A stretch of DNA of 64,000 nt. Origin: Dongia_B soli (GTDB lineage: Bacteria; Pseudomonadota; Alphaproteobacteria; Dongiales; Dongiaceae). Of this stretch, positions 53,339 through 61,391 are shown piece by piece. The notes beneath the pieces were generated by a model. That model searched no databases. It saw nothing but the letters and a program-made list of their open reading frames with translations, and was not told the DNA's origin. Position 1 is the stretch's first letter; every line of letters starts with the position of its first letter. The DNA lies in NCBI RefSeq assembly GCF_034044715.1, contig NZ_JAXCLW010000002.1, forward strand, positions 1,116,001 to 1,180,000, read 5' to 3'. Both the position numbers and the translations under genes were made by a program.

Positions 53339-55466
53339 TGGCCGGTTCTCCGGTAATGTTGAGGGGCAGGGTCGCGCCATCGGAGACGGTCTGGGTCGCT
53401 GTCGGATCAATGTGGCAAAGGATCTCGTGGCTCGACGAGAGGCGCCGCTGAGGTGGCGCCTCTTGATCGCAGATGTCACCCAGCTTGCGGTGGCAGCGGG
53501 TCGCGAAACGACAGCCTCGCGGCACATCGACGGGGCTCGGCATCTCCCCCTGGAGTTGAATATGCGCCGCCTTGGATCGATCGGGATCGGTGCTCCGGAT
53601 CGATGATAACAATGCCTGGGTATAGGGATGCGCCGCACCGCCAAAGATCTCGGCTACGGTCCCCTGCTCCATCACCTTGCCCAGATACATCACCACGACC
53701 CTGTCGGCGACATGCCGAACGAGCGCCAGATCATGACTGATGAAGAGCATAGTGGTCTTATTGGCGCGCTGAATATCAAGCAGCAAGGTTACCACCGCCG
53801 CCTGAACGGATACGTCCAGGGCCGAGACCGGCTCATCGGCGACGATCAGATTGGGATCTGCAGCGAAAGCGCGAGCGATGGCGATGCGCTGCTTCTGACC
53901 GCCGGACAGCTGCTCGGGTTTGCGCTCGGCGAGATCGGGATTCAACCGCACCATCTCGAGAAGTTCGCGCACGCGGCGGTCAACAGCCGCTTTTCCTTTC
54001 CGGATTCCGAACTTGATGAGCGAGCGCCGAATCGAAAAGGCAGCGGAATGCGACGGATTTAGCGTGCTGTCGGGATTCTGGAAGATCATCTGCACCGATT
54101 GCAACAACTGCTTCGGCCGTGCGCGGGCCTGGAGCTCGGCAATATTCCTGTCGGCTAGGCGAATTTCGCCTGAGGTCGCCTGGTCAAGACCGGTGACGAT
54201 GCGGGCCAGGGTGGATTTGCCACAGCCTGACTCGCCGACCAGGGCGACGATCTCCCCCTCCTTGGCACTGAAGCTGACCGCCTCGTTTGCCGTGAGGCTG
54301 CGACCACGGCTGGTGCCATATAGCTTGGTCACATTGGTGAGACATATGGCGTCGCCCGCGTCACGATCCCTATCAGGGACGATGACAGCTGCCTCCTCGC
54401 GACGGCTGAAGTCGCGCCAGCGGGCGCATTTCACCTGGTGACCCGGCTCTACTTCATCAGATCTGAGATCAACCCGGTCGCAAGATCCGGCAACGAAGCC
54501 GTCGCAGCGCGGACCGAACAGGCAGCCTTGCGGTCGCTCGTGCGGGAGCGGGATATGGCCGGGTATCGCCGCTAGGCTGCGGCTGTGCTTGTCGCTCTCG
54601 ACATCCGGAATGCATGCGATGAGGCCCTGGGTATAGGGATGGCGCGGGCGGCGGAAGATCTCCGCTGTCGCCCCCTCTTCCACCAGCTCGCCCGAATACA
54701 TGATACCGAGACGGTCGCAGCTCTCTGCAATCAGCCCGAGATTGTGCGAAATGAAAAGCAGACTGGTCTGATAGCGATGGCGCAATTCGGCAATAAGATC
54801 GAGAACGGCGGCCTCCACCGTCACGTCGAGGCCGGTGGTGGGCTCGTCGAGCAGCAACAAGGATGGTCGCGCGAGCAGCGCCATGGCGATAACGACACGT
54901 TGCTGCTGGCCGCCGGAAAGTTGATGCGGATACCGCTTGAGCATGTCACCGGCATCCGGCAACCGGACATCTCTCAGCATTGCTCGCGCCATTTCGAGCG
55001 CTTGAGCTCTGCCGGCGCCGAGATGAAGATGGGGGACCTCCGCCAATTGCGCGCCGATCGTGCGAACCGGATTGAGTGCGCTCATCGGGTCCTGGTAGAC
55101 CATTGCGATCCGGCGTCCCCGGACTTTTCGCAGCTGCCGCGGCGATGCACCCACCAGTTCCTCGCCGTCAAAGCGGATACTGCCACTGGTAACGGCGCCG
55201 GTTCGGCCGAGATAGCCAAGGATCGCCATGGCGGTCGTGCTTTTGCCGCAGCCGGATTCACCAACCAGACCGTAGCTTTCTCCCCGCATTACGTCGAGCG
55301 AGAGGCCCGGTACGGCAACGACGGTTTCGTCCTGGCCGCGAAATTCGATACGCAAATCGCGGATCTGCAACAGCGGCTCTTGATCAGTACAAGGGGTACC
55401 ATTGGATAAGTCGAACTGAGAGGCAGATTTTTGCGCGTTGCGTACTTCCATGTTCATGGTTTCCAT
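53331..55466 (-). CDS. Fused dual ABC ATPase of a dipeptide/opine-type importer (DppD-DppF)
   Basis: A 711-residue protein with two nucleotide-binding domains. Half one has GESGCGKSTTAMAIL, LSGGQQQRVVIAMAL and LLLLDEPTTGLD. Half two has GESGCGKSTLARIVT, LSGGQKQRIAIARAF and LIVADEPVSALD. Each half ends in the oligopeptide/nickel transporter cysteine tail (GCLFGPRCDGF and GCRFATRCHRKL). The two ATPases, normally separate DppD and DppF, are joined. The start lies inside the permease gene; internal ATGs at 55457 and 55451 are alternatives. Confidence 0.9.
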   Translation of the reverse strand: METMNMEVRNAQKSASQFDLSNGTPCTDQEPLLQIRDLRIEFRGQDETVVAVPGLSLDVMRGESYGLVGESGCGKSTTAMAILGYLGRTGAVTSGSIRFDGEELVGASPRQLRKVRGRRIAMVYQDPMSALNPVRTIGAQLAEVPHLHLGAGRAQALEMARAMLRDVRLPDAGDMLKRYPHQLSGGQQQRVVIAMALLARPSLLLLDEPTTGLDVTVEAAVLDLIAELRHRYQTSLLFISHNLGLIAESCDRLGIMYSGELVEEGATAEIFRRPRHPYTQGLIACIPDVESDKHSRSLAAIPGHIPLPHERPQGCLFGPRCDGFVAGSCDRVDLRSDEVEPGHQVKCARWRDFSRREEAAVIVPDRDRDAGDAICLTNVTKLYGTSRGRSLTANEAVSFSAKEGEIVALVGESGCGKSTLARIVTGLDQATSGEIRLADRNIAELQARARPKQLLQSVQMIFQNPDSTLNPSHSAAFSIRRSLIKFGIRKGKAAVDRRVRELLEMVRLNPDLAERKPEQLSGGQKQRIAIARAFAADPNLIVADEPVSALDVSVQAAVVTLLLDIQRANKTTMLFISHDLALVRHVADRVVVMYLGKVMEQGTVAEIFGGAAHPYTQALLSSIRSTDPDRSKAAHIQLQGEMPSPVDVPRGCRFATRCHRKLGDICDQEAPPQRRLSSSHEILCHIDPTATQTVSDGATLPLNITGEPAND

Positions 55467-56323
55467 GCCTCACGAAGGCCATCTGCCAGCAGGTTGAAGC
55501 CGAGCACCAGGCTAACGATAGCGATCGACGGTTCGACCGACATGAAGGGCCAGACGTTCAGCACCGTGGTGCTTTCCTTGACCATTCCACCCCAATCGGG
55601 ATTGGGCGGCGGCAGGCCCAGCCCAAGGAATCCGAGGATGCCGATCGTGATGATGGTGTAGCCGATCCGCAGGCAGCCATCGACGATCAGCATGCCGCGG
55701 CAGTTCGGCAGCAATTCCACCAGCATGATGTAGAGCGTACTCTCGGCCCGCAATCTGGCCGCTGCCACATATTCCTGCTGCTTCAGGCCGAGAACGAGGC
55801 CACGGGTAATGCGGCCTATTCCAGGCGCCGAGGCAATGGTCGTCGCAATGACGATGTTGATGACGGAGGGACCGATATTGGCAATCAGGACCACGTAGAG
55901 AACAAGGACCGGAAAAGCCAGAATGATATCGGAAAAACGGCTGATCACGGCATCGACCCGGCCGCCATAATAGCCGGCGACCATGCCCATGGAGATGCCG
56001 ACAATCATCGCCACGGCGACCGAGAGCGGCGCCACCAGCAGGACCGTGCGGGCGCCGAAAATGAGCCGCGCCAGGATATCGCGGCCAAGGATATCGACGC
56101 CCAGCCAATGGACGGCGGAGGGAAACGGATTGGCCATCGCCATCACATCCGGCTTAGTTGGCGATTGCAACGGCAGGATGGGTGCCAGTACTGCCGCGAC
56201 GACCCAGAAGCTGACCAGAAACAGGCCAACCAAAGCCGTCTTCGAACGGAAAATGCGCCGCCATTTCGGGCGGGCGGGCCGCTTCGCAACATTCATCAGG
56301 GGCGCGGTGCTTTCGAGGGCCAT
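55454..56323 (-). CDS. ABC transporter permease, DppC type
   Basis: A 289-residue inner-membrane protein with six predicted helices and an N-terminal OppC_N segment (FRSKTALVGLFLVSFWVVAAVLAPILP). HWLGVDILGRDILARLIFGAR is the family loop, and the EAA motif region is AAARLRAESTLYIMLVELLPNC. It pairs with the DppB-type permease, whose gene ends 8 bases upstream, and overlaps the ATPase gene by 13 bases. Confidence 0.9.
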   Translation of the reverse strand: MALESTAPLMNVAKRPARPKWRRIFRSKTALVGLFLVSFWVVAAVLAPILPLQSPTKPDVMAMANPFPSAVHWLGVDILGRDILARLIFGARTVLLVAPLSVAVAMIVGISMGMVAGYYGGRVDAVISRFSDIILAFPVLVLYVVLIANIGPSVINIVIATTIASAPGIGRITRGLVLGLKQQEYVAAARLRAESTLYIMLVELLPNCRGMLIVDGCLRIGYTIITIGILGFLGLGLPPPNPDWGGMVKESTTVLNVWPFMSVEPSIAIVSLVLGFNLLADGLREAWKP

Positions 56324-56331
56324 GGATTACC

Positions 56332-57345
56332 TCACTTCACCCTGATCCGGGGATCGAGCAGCATGTAGCCCAGGTCTCCTACGAGCTGCGTGGTCACGGC
56401 AATGGCGACTGTCACCAGAGTGGCCGCTTCCAAAGTGGCAATATCGCCGAACAGGCTTGCATCCAGCAGCAGGCGGCCGAAGCCCGGATAGGCGAAGACC
56501 AGTTCGGTGACGACGACACCGCTGACCAGGAAATTGATCTGCAGGAGAAGGACCGTGAAGGGTGCGATCATGGCATTTCGCAACGCATGTCCGAAGATCA
56601 CCTGACGCGTATCCATGCCCTTCAGGACGGCCGTACGGATGAAGGGACGTTCCATCACGCCGATCATCGAAACGCGGATCATGCGGGCGACATAGCCAAA
56701 ATCATAGATAACGAGCACAGCCACCGGCAGCACAAGCTGGGAGGGGATCGACCATCCGCTGCCGGGATCTAACTGGCTGGTGCCAGGCAGAAGCGGCCAA
56801 AGGATGACAAAGAGGGTGACGAGGAAAACACCCGAGGCGAATTCCGGTATCGAGGTGAAGGTGACGCAGATGACCGACAGAAACCGGTCGAGCGCTCCGC
56901 CCTCCTTCAAGCCGGATAGGATTCCGAAGATAATCGACAGGGGCACGATTAACGCAAAGGCGAGCCCGGCCAGCACTGCCGTATGCTTGAGCCGGTCCCA
57001 GATCACATCATTGACGGGCAGCTTGTTGAGGGTCGAGTAGCCGAAATTTCCGAAATACTGCGCACCGCGTGGATCGTTGAAATTGAGGCCGCTGTCAGGC
57101 GCTTGCAAGGGATCTGGGATGAGTCCGAGCAACACGCCAAGCCAGCGCGAGTAGCGGACTGGCAGCGGATCCGTCGCACGAAGCTTTTTGAATAGCAGGT
57201 CCACCTGCTGCTGGGTCGCGAAGGGCCCAAGGGACTTGCGGGCGACGCTGCCGGGTGAAAACTCGCAGACGGCAAAGACGAGGAACGATGCGCATAGCAT
57301 CGTTACCATCATCATGATCAGCCGGTTGCATAGAAATCGGGTCAT
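56332..57345 (-). CDS. ABC transporter permease, DppB type
   Basis: A 337-residue inner-membrane protein with six helices. MTRFLCNRLIMMMVTMLCASFLVF is the first helix; the EAA-like segment is IRTAVLKGMDTRQVIFGHALRNAMI, and VTELVFAYPGFGRLLLDA is characteristic. ATG 57345, which places the first helix at the N-terminus as in homologues, was preferred to 57387. It follows the binding-protein gene by 68 bases. Confidence 0.88.
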   Translation of the reverse strand: MTRFLCNRLIMMMVTMLCASFLVFAVCEFSPGSVARKSLGPFATQQQVDLLFKKLRATDPLPVRYSRWLGVLLGLIPDPLQAPDSGLNFNDPRGAQYFGNFGYSTLNKLPVNDVIWDRLKHTAVLAGLAFALIVPLSIIFGILSGLKEGGALDRFLSVICVTFTSIPEFASGVFLVTLFVILWPLLPGTSQLDPGSGWSIPSQLVLPVAVLVIYDFGYVARMIRVSMIGVMERPFIRTAVLKGMDTRQVIFGHALRNAMIAPFTVLLLQINFLVSGVVVTELVFAYPGFGRLLLDASLFGDIATLEAATLVTVAIAVTTQLVGDLGYMLLDPRIRVK

Positions 57346-57413
57346 TAGATTCCATTTCCGCCGGGCTGAGTTTTCCCCATCCATCACGTGGAGGAAGGGG
57401 AAAGCTCGAGTCC

Positions 57414-59084
57414 TTACACCTGAACGATCGCGTATTGATGAGCAAAGATGTATTGAGACGGATGCAGCTCGAAGCCCTTCACCTTTTTATCCATGACGGT
57501 GGAGAAGATGCGCCAGAAGGGCTGCACGATCGGTCCATCATCCTGCATGATGGCTTCGATCTTCGCCATTACCACGCTGCGTTGTTTCGGATCGAGGATG
57601 CCCTCGGCTTCGGTCAGCAGTTTGTCAAATTCCGGGTTCGAGTAATTTGACTCGTTCCACGCGGCATTCGAACGATAGGCGAGCGACAGCGTCATCACCG
57701 CCAGCGGCCGGTGACCCCAGGCCGTCAGACTGAATGGCGCTTTGGTCCAGACTTCCCAGTATTGGGCGCTGGGCAATGATTTGATATTGACCTTAACGCC
57801 GATATCATTGAATTGCTCAGCCAGCACTTGGGCAGTATTGAGCTCCCAGATAGGATCCGGCCGGGTCACCATATCGGTCTCAAAGCCATCGGGGAAACCG
57901 GCATCGGCCAGCAGCTTCTTCGCTTTTTCTATATCCCGCGGATATTTGGGTAGAGTCGCATATTCCGGGTGCGAAGGTGCCACGTGGTGATCCTCGGCAG
58001 GCGTCCCGGCTCCAAGGAGAGACGTCTGAATCACCTTTTCGCGGTCGATGGCGAAGCGCATTGCCTGGCGGACACGCTTATCCTTGAAGAGATCATTGTC
58101 GGGATGCATCCGGGCAACGATCGTCTGCGTCGTCTCCACCTCGTAGACAGCGACATGGGGAAAGTTCTTCATGGAGTTGATCTGAACGGCATCCGCCTCG
58201 GAGAGGCCGTCGACTTGCTTCGAGGCAACCGCCGCGATACCGGCGCCAGGATTGTCGCCAAGATCGACGAATTCGAAGGTGTCGAGATAGGGTCCGGTGC
58301 CCCAATAGTCAGTCCGTGCCTTGTATTTCGCATTCTTGCCGACGGTGAACTCCGTCATTTCGAAGGGCCCGGTTCCGTTGGCGCCTGGGCCAAATGAACC
58401 CTTCTCCTCTGGATCGAGGATGAACATCGGATAATGGAAGAGATGCTCTGGGACGGCGATCTGGGCCGACGAGCAGTTCAGTCGGACGGTATAGTCATCA
58501 ACCTTTTCGATCGCCTTATCCGACCACAACCGGCTCGATTTCTTAGCATTACCGGCGCTATCTTTTTCGCCGGTATCATATTCCTCGACCAGATAGCCCG
58601 TGAAGAGGCCCAGCATTGAGGAGCCAATCGCCGGATCGCAGACCCGCTTTAAGTTCCAGACCACATCGTCAGCGGTCAGCGGCTTTCCCTTATGCCATTT
58701 CACATTCTTGCGAACATGTAATGTCCAAGTCTTGAGGTCGTCGCTGGCTTCCCACTTCTCAAGAAGATAGGGATGCGTGATGTTATTGCGATCTGTGAAT
58801 GTCAGGTATTCGCAGACCTGGCGAATGACATTTGAGCGCTCGGCGAAATCCGCGAGGTGGGGATCCTTGATCTCCATGCAACGCATGCCGATGCGCAGAT
58901 TGCCGCCCTTTGGCATGTCATCTGCCTTGGCGCCCGCCGGCATTGCTATACCGGCGATCGAATAGGCGGCAGTAGCAGATAGGCCGAGCAGCGTGGCGAA
59001 GCGCAAAAACTCACGGCGCGCAAGCTTGTCGTTCTTGAAGTCTTCTACCAGCGCCGGGATTTTTGGATGTGGATACTCTTCCAT
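57414..59084 (-). CDS. Periplasmic solute-binding protein, family 5, Tat signal
   Basis: A 556-residue SBP_bac_5 protein (dipeptide/opine/nickel class). The Tat motif is ARREFLRFATLLGLSATAAYSIAGIAMPAGA-KA, unusual for this class, where Sec signals are common. WTLHVRKNVKWHKGKPLTADDVVWNLKR and GANGTGPFEMTEF are family landmarks. It sets the specificity of the importer encoded downstream and is the first gene of the operon. GGGAGG lies upstream of ATG 59084. Confidence 0.9.
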   Translation of the reverse strand: MEEYPHPKIPALVEDFKNDKLARREFLRFATLLGLSATAAYSIAGIAMPAGAKADDMPKGGNLRIGMRCMEIKDPHLADFAERSNVIRQVCEYLTFTDRNNITHPYLLEKWEASDDLKTWTLHVRKNVKWHKGKPLTADDVVWNLKRVCDPAIGSSMLGLFTGYLVEEYDTGEKDSAGNAKKSSRLWSDKAIEKVDDYTVRLNCSSAQIAVPEHLFHYPMFILDPEEKGSFGPGANGTGPFEMTEFTVGKNAKYKARTDYWGTGPYLDTFEFVDLGDNPGAGIAAVASKQVDGLSEADAVQINSMKNFPHVAVYEVETTQTIVARMHPDNDLFKDKRVRQAMRFAIDREKVIQTSLLGAGTPAEDHHVAPSHPEYATLPKYPRDIEKAKKLLADAGFPDGFETDMVTRPDPIWELNTAQVLAEQFNDIGVKVNIKSLPSAQYWEVWTKAPFSLTAWGHRPLAVMTLSLAYRSNAAWNESNYSNPEFDKLLTEAEGILDPKQRSVVMAKIEAIMQDDGPIVQPFWRIFSTVMDKKVKGFELHPSQYIFAHQYAIVQV

Positions 59085-59343
59085 AGAATGACCTCCCAGG
59101 TCTTTGTCTGGCCGTTGGTTTGCTTCCAGAAGCCCGTTATCGATCTGACTTTTTGCTGTGCGCACGGCCTCCCCAAAAGCCGCGGCAGGTCAAAAGCTAC
59201 GGTGGCATGGCGAAGTATGTAACTCATCAATCCGACATCCAATGTGCGCCGTGCGACATCAGATTCTCGACGCTGATCGACCTTATAAAGAGGGCTTGGC
59301 GGTCTAGATTCGGACGCGGATGCGGCGTCGCTAGGGCACTGAG

Positions 59344-60351
59344 TTAAGCCAGCGACATGCGGCTGCGTGTATCGGCCTTGCGCGTTTCAGCGGGCGTTTC
59401 GCCAAAGTGCTGTTTGTAGAAGCGGCTGAAATGGGACGGCGATTCGTAGCCACAGGCTTCTGCGATCTCAGAAACGGAAAGGTCGGTGTCCAACAAAAGC
59501 TCCTTTGCACGGAGCATCCGTAGTTCAAGATAGAAACGCGAAGGCGTCTTATTCAAATTATCCCGAAAAAGGCGTTCGAGCTGCCGCGGAGAGAGTTTGA
59601 CGCTATCGGCGAGCTCCGAAATTTCGACGGGCGCAGAGAGACTGCTTTCCATGCGGCGGATAACGAAACCCAATTTCGCATTGCGGATCCCAAACCGCTG
59701 CTCCGGTTGCATGCGCTGCGCGTCATCATGGCGTCGTATGCGCGGATGGTTGAATTGATCCGAGATTTGTGATGCCAGGTCCCGCTCTTCGATTGCCGAT
59801 ATCAGATAAAGCATCATGTCGAGGGTGGCCGTGCCTCCGGACGACGTCAGAAACCTGCCGTCGACGGTAAAAATGTCGTCGGTCGCGAGGCACTTGGGAA
59901 ATTCTTTACGAAAGCTGGCCAGCGATTCCCAGTGCACGGCACATCTTTTACCATTCAAGAGGCCCGCCTTGGCTAAGTAAAAGGCACCGGTACTTACCGC
60001 GCCGAGAACACAGCCTTCCGCAAAGATCTTCCGCAGCCAGGCGAATAATCCAGAACTATAGCTCCTTCGGTAATTGATGCCAGCACACACGATGACGACG
60101 TCAAAGCGCCCAGTCTCGCCCACTTGTGCGGTCGTCTGCAGTGCTAGTCCGCTACTTGACCTTGCTTCTTTCCCGTCAATCGAAATAAGTCGCCACTCGA
60201 ACACATTGCGTTTGGCGAGGCGATTGCCCTGGCGCAGGGAATCGAGAGCCGTCGAAAAGGTCATCAATGGAAAATCGGGGATAAGCACAAAACCGATCTT
60301 GATCGGTCGCTCAGCCCCGGAAAGTTGGGCGATTGAAAACGACTCTGCCAT
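59344..60351 (-). CDS. GlxA-family AraC-type transcriptional regulator
   Basis: A 335-residue regulator. The N-terminal DJ-1/PfpI domain (about 17-185) contains VVIVCAGINYR and AVSTGAFYLAKAGLL, with Ser at the usual nucleophile position, so it is a ligand-sensing fold and not a protease. The C-terminal AraC helix-turn-helix (about 230-325) has SPRQLERLFRDNLNKTPSRFYLELR and DLSVSEIAEACGYESPSHFSRFYKQHFG. It lies 259 bases upstream of the binding-protein gene in the same direction and probably controls the operon. Confidence 0.88.
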   Translation of the reverse strand: MAESFSIAQLSGAERPIKIGFVLIPDFPLMTFSTALDSLRQGNRLAKRNVFEWRLISIDGKEARSSSGLALQTTAQVGETGRFDVVIVCAGINYRRSYSSGLFAWLRKIFAEGCVLGAVSTGAFYLAKAGLLNGKRCAVHWESLASFRKEFPKCLATDDIFTVDGRFLTSSGGTATLDMMLYLISAIEERDLASQISDQFNHPRIRRHDDAQRMQPEQRFGIRNAKLGFVIRRMESSLSAPVEISELADSVKLSPRQLERLFRDNLNKTPSRFYLELRMLRAKELLLDTDLSVSEIAEACGYESPSHFSRFYKQHFGETPAETRKADTRSRMSLA

Positions 60352-60703
60352 CCTTGCCTGCCACGAATTGAGGCACTTTTCCTCCGTGCTCCCGCAGTAT
60401 AACCACGATGGTTAGTCGATTTGGTAGGAAAGAAAATCGGGGTGTAAATTCTCCGCAGTTCTCCATCTTTCGCCATTATTACGGCTCAGGTGAGCCCGCC
60501 CTGGGGCTACCCACCCCAGCGTTCATGCCCCAACAACCCGGCGTAACCCGGCAGCCTTTGCCGGCCGAGCGTTCTTTATCTGTCCAGCCATGTTGATGTG
60601 GATCGCATTCGCCTAAATTGCAGTTTTTGGAGGTGGCTGCGCGTCTGCCAGGCGATCGAAGACTTGCTTGGGCCCTAACCCACTCAGCATTGAAAAGTAG
60701 CTC
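60352..60703. other. Intergenic region, nothing recognised
   Basis: 352 bases between the divergent GlxA-type gene and the broken alkB. It should contain both promoters, but I cannot place them with confidence. No small gene, tRNA or strong hairpin with T-tract is seen. Confidence 0.5.
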
Positions 60704-61318
60704 ATGAGCGTCATTGCCCGTCCCATCACCAGCCGGCGGCTCCGCTTATCGCAGCCGGATCCGTTCGGTGACACGGCGGCAGCACCGGAAGGCTTCATCT
60801 ACCGTGACGACGTTATCTCAGCGGACGAAGAAGCGGCGCTGATCCAAGAGATCCAGCGGCTTCCCTTCAAGCCCTTCGAATTCCAAGGCTATCTCGGAAA
60901 ACGGCAGATCGTCTCCTTCGGCTGGAAATACGATTTTGATCGCAAGACGCTACGCAGCAACAGCCCGTTGCCGGACTTTCTGATGTCGCTGCGGGCGACG
61001 GCGGCCGCGTTTGCAAGCCTAGCGCCTGAGGATCTGCAGCAGATACTCATCAATTAATATGATGCCGGTGCCGGTGTGGGCTGGCACCGCGACAAGGGCA
61101 TGTTCTCGGACGTGGTCGGCATCTCGCTGTCATCGCCAGCAACGTTCCGCTTCCGTCGCGAGCGCGGCGAAGATTGGCAACGGATCTCGCATGTACTTCA
61201 ACCGCGCTCCGCATATCTGATGCGCGGCCCGGCGAGGTGGAGCTGGCAGCACAGCGTGCCGCCCGTCAGCCAGTTGCGCTACTCGGTAACATTCCGGAAC
61301 TTCGTTGCGGATCCATGA
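60704..61318 (+). pseudogene. alkB: AlkB-like 2-oxoglutarate/Fe(II) dioxygenase interrupted by an ochre codon
   Basis: ATG 60704 opens SVIARPITSRRLRLSQPDPF, and the frame reads through EFQGYLGKRQIVSFGWKYDF to LQQILIN, then TAA (61055-61057). The same frame continues YDAGAGVGWHRDKGMF (iron ligands H and D), SSPATFRFRRERGEDW, WSWQHSVPPV (third ligand H) and RYSVTFRNF to a stop at 61318. Homologues have NEYDAGAG-like residues, so one GAA-to-TAA change explains the break. Without read-through the 117-residue product has no active site. Confidence 0.82.
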
Positions 61319-61391
61319 GGGCGCAAAGAACTGCGGACCTCATTCCCTTCATGGGAGGTTGAGTTGGGGTGAAGCACAACGCGCTGATACC

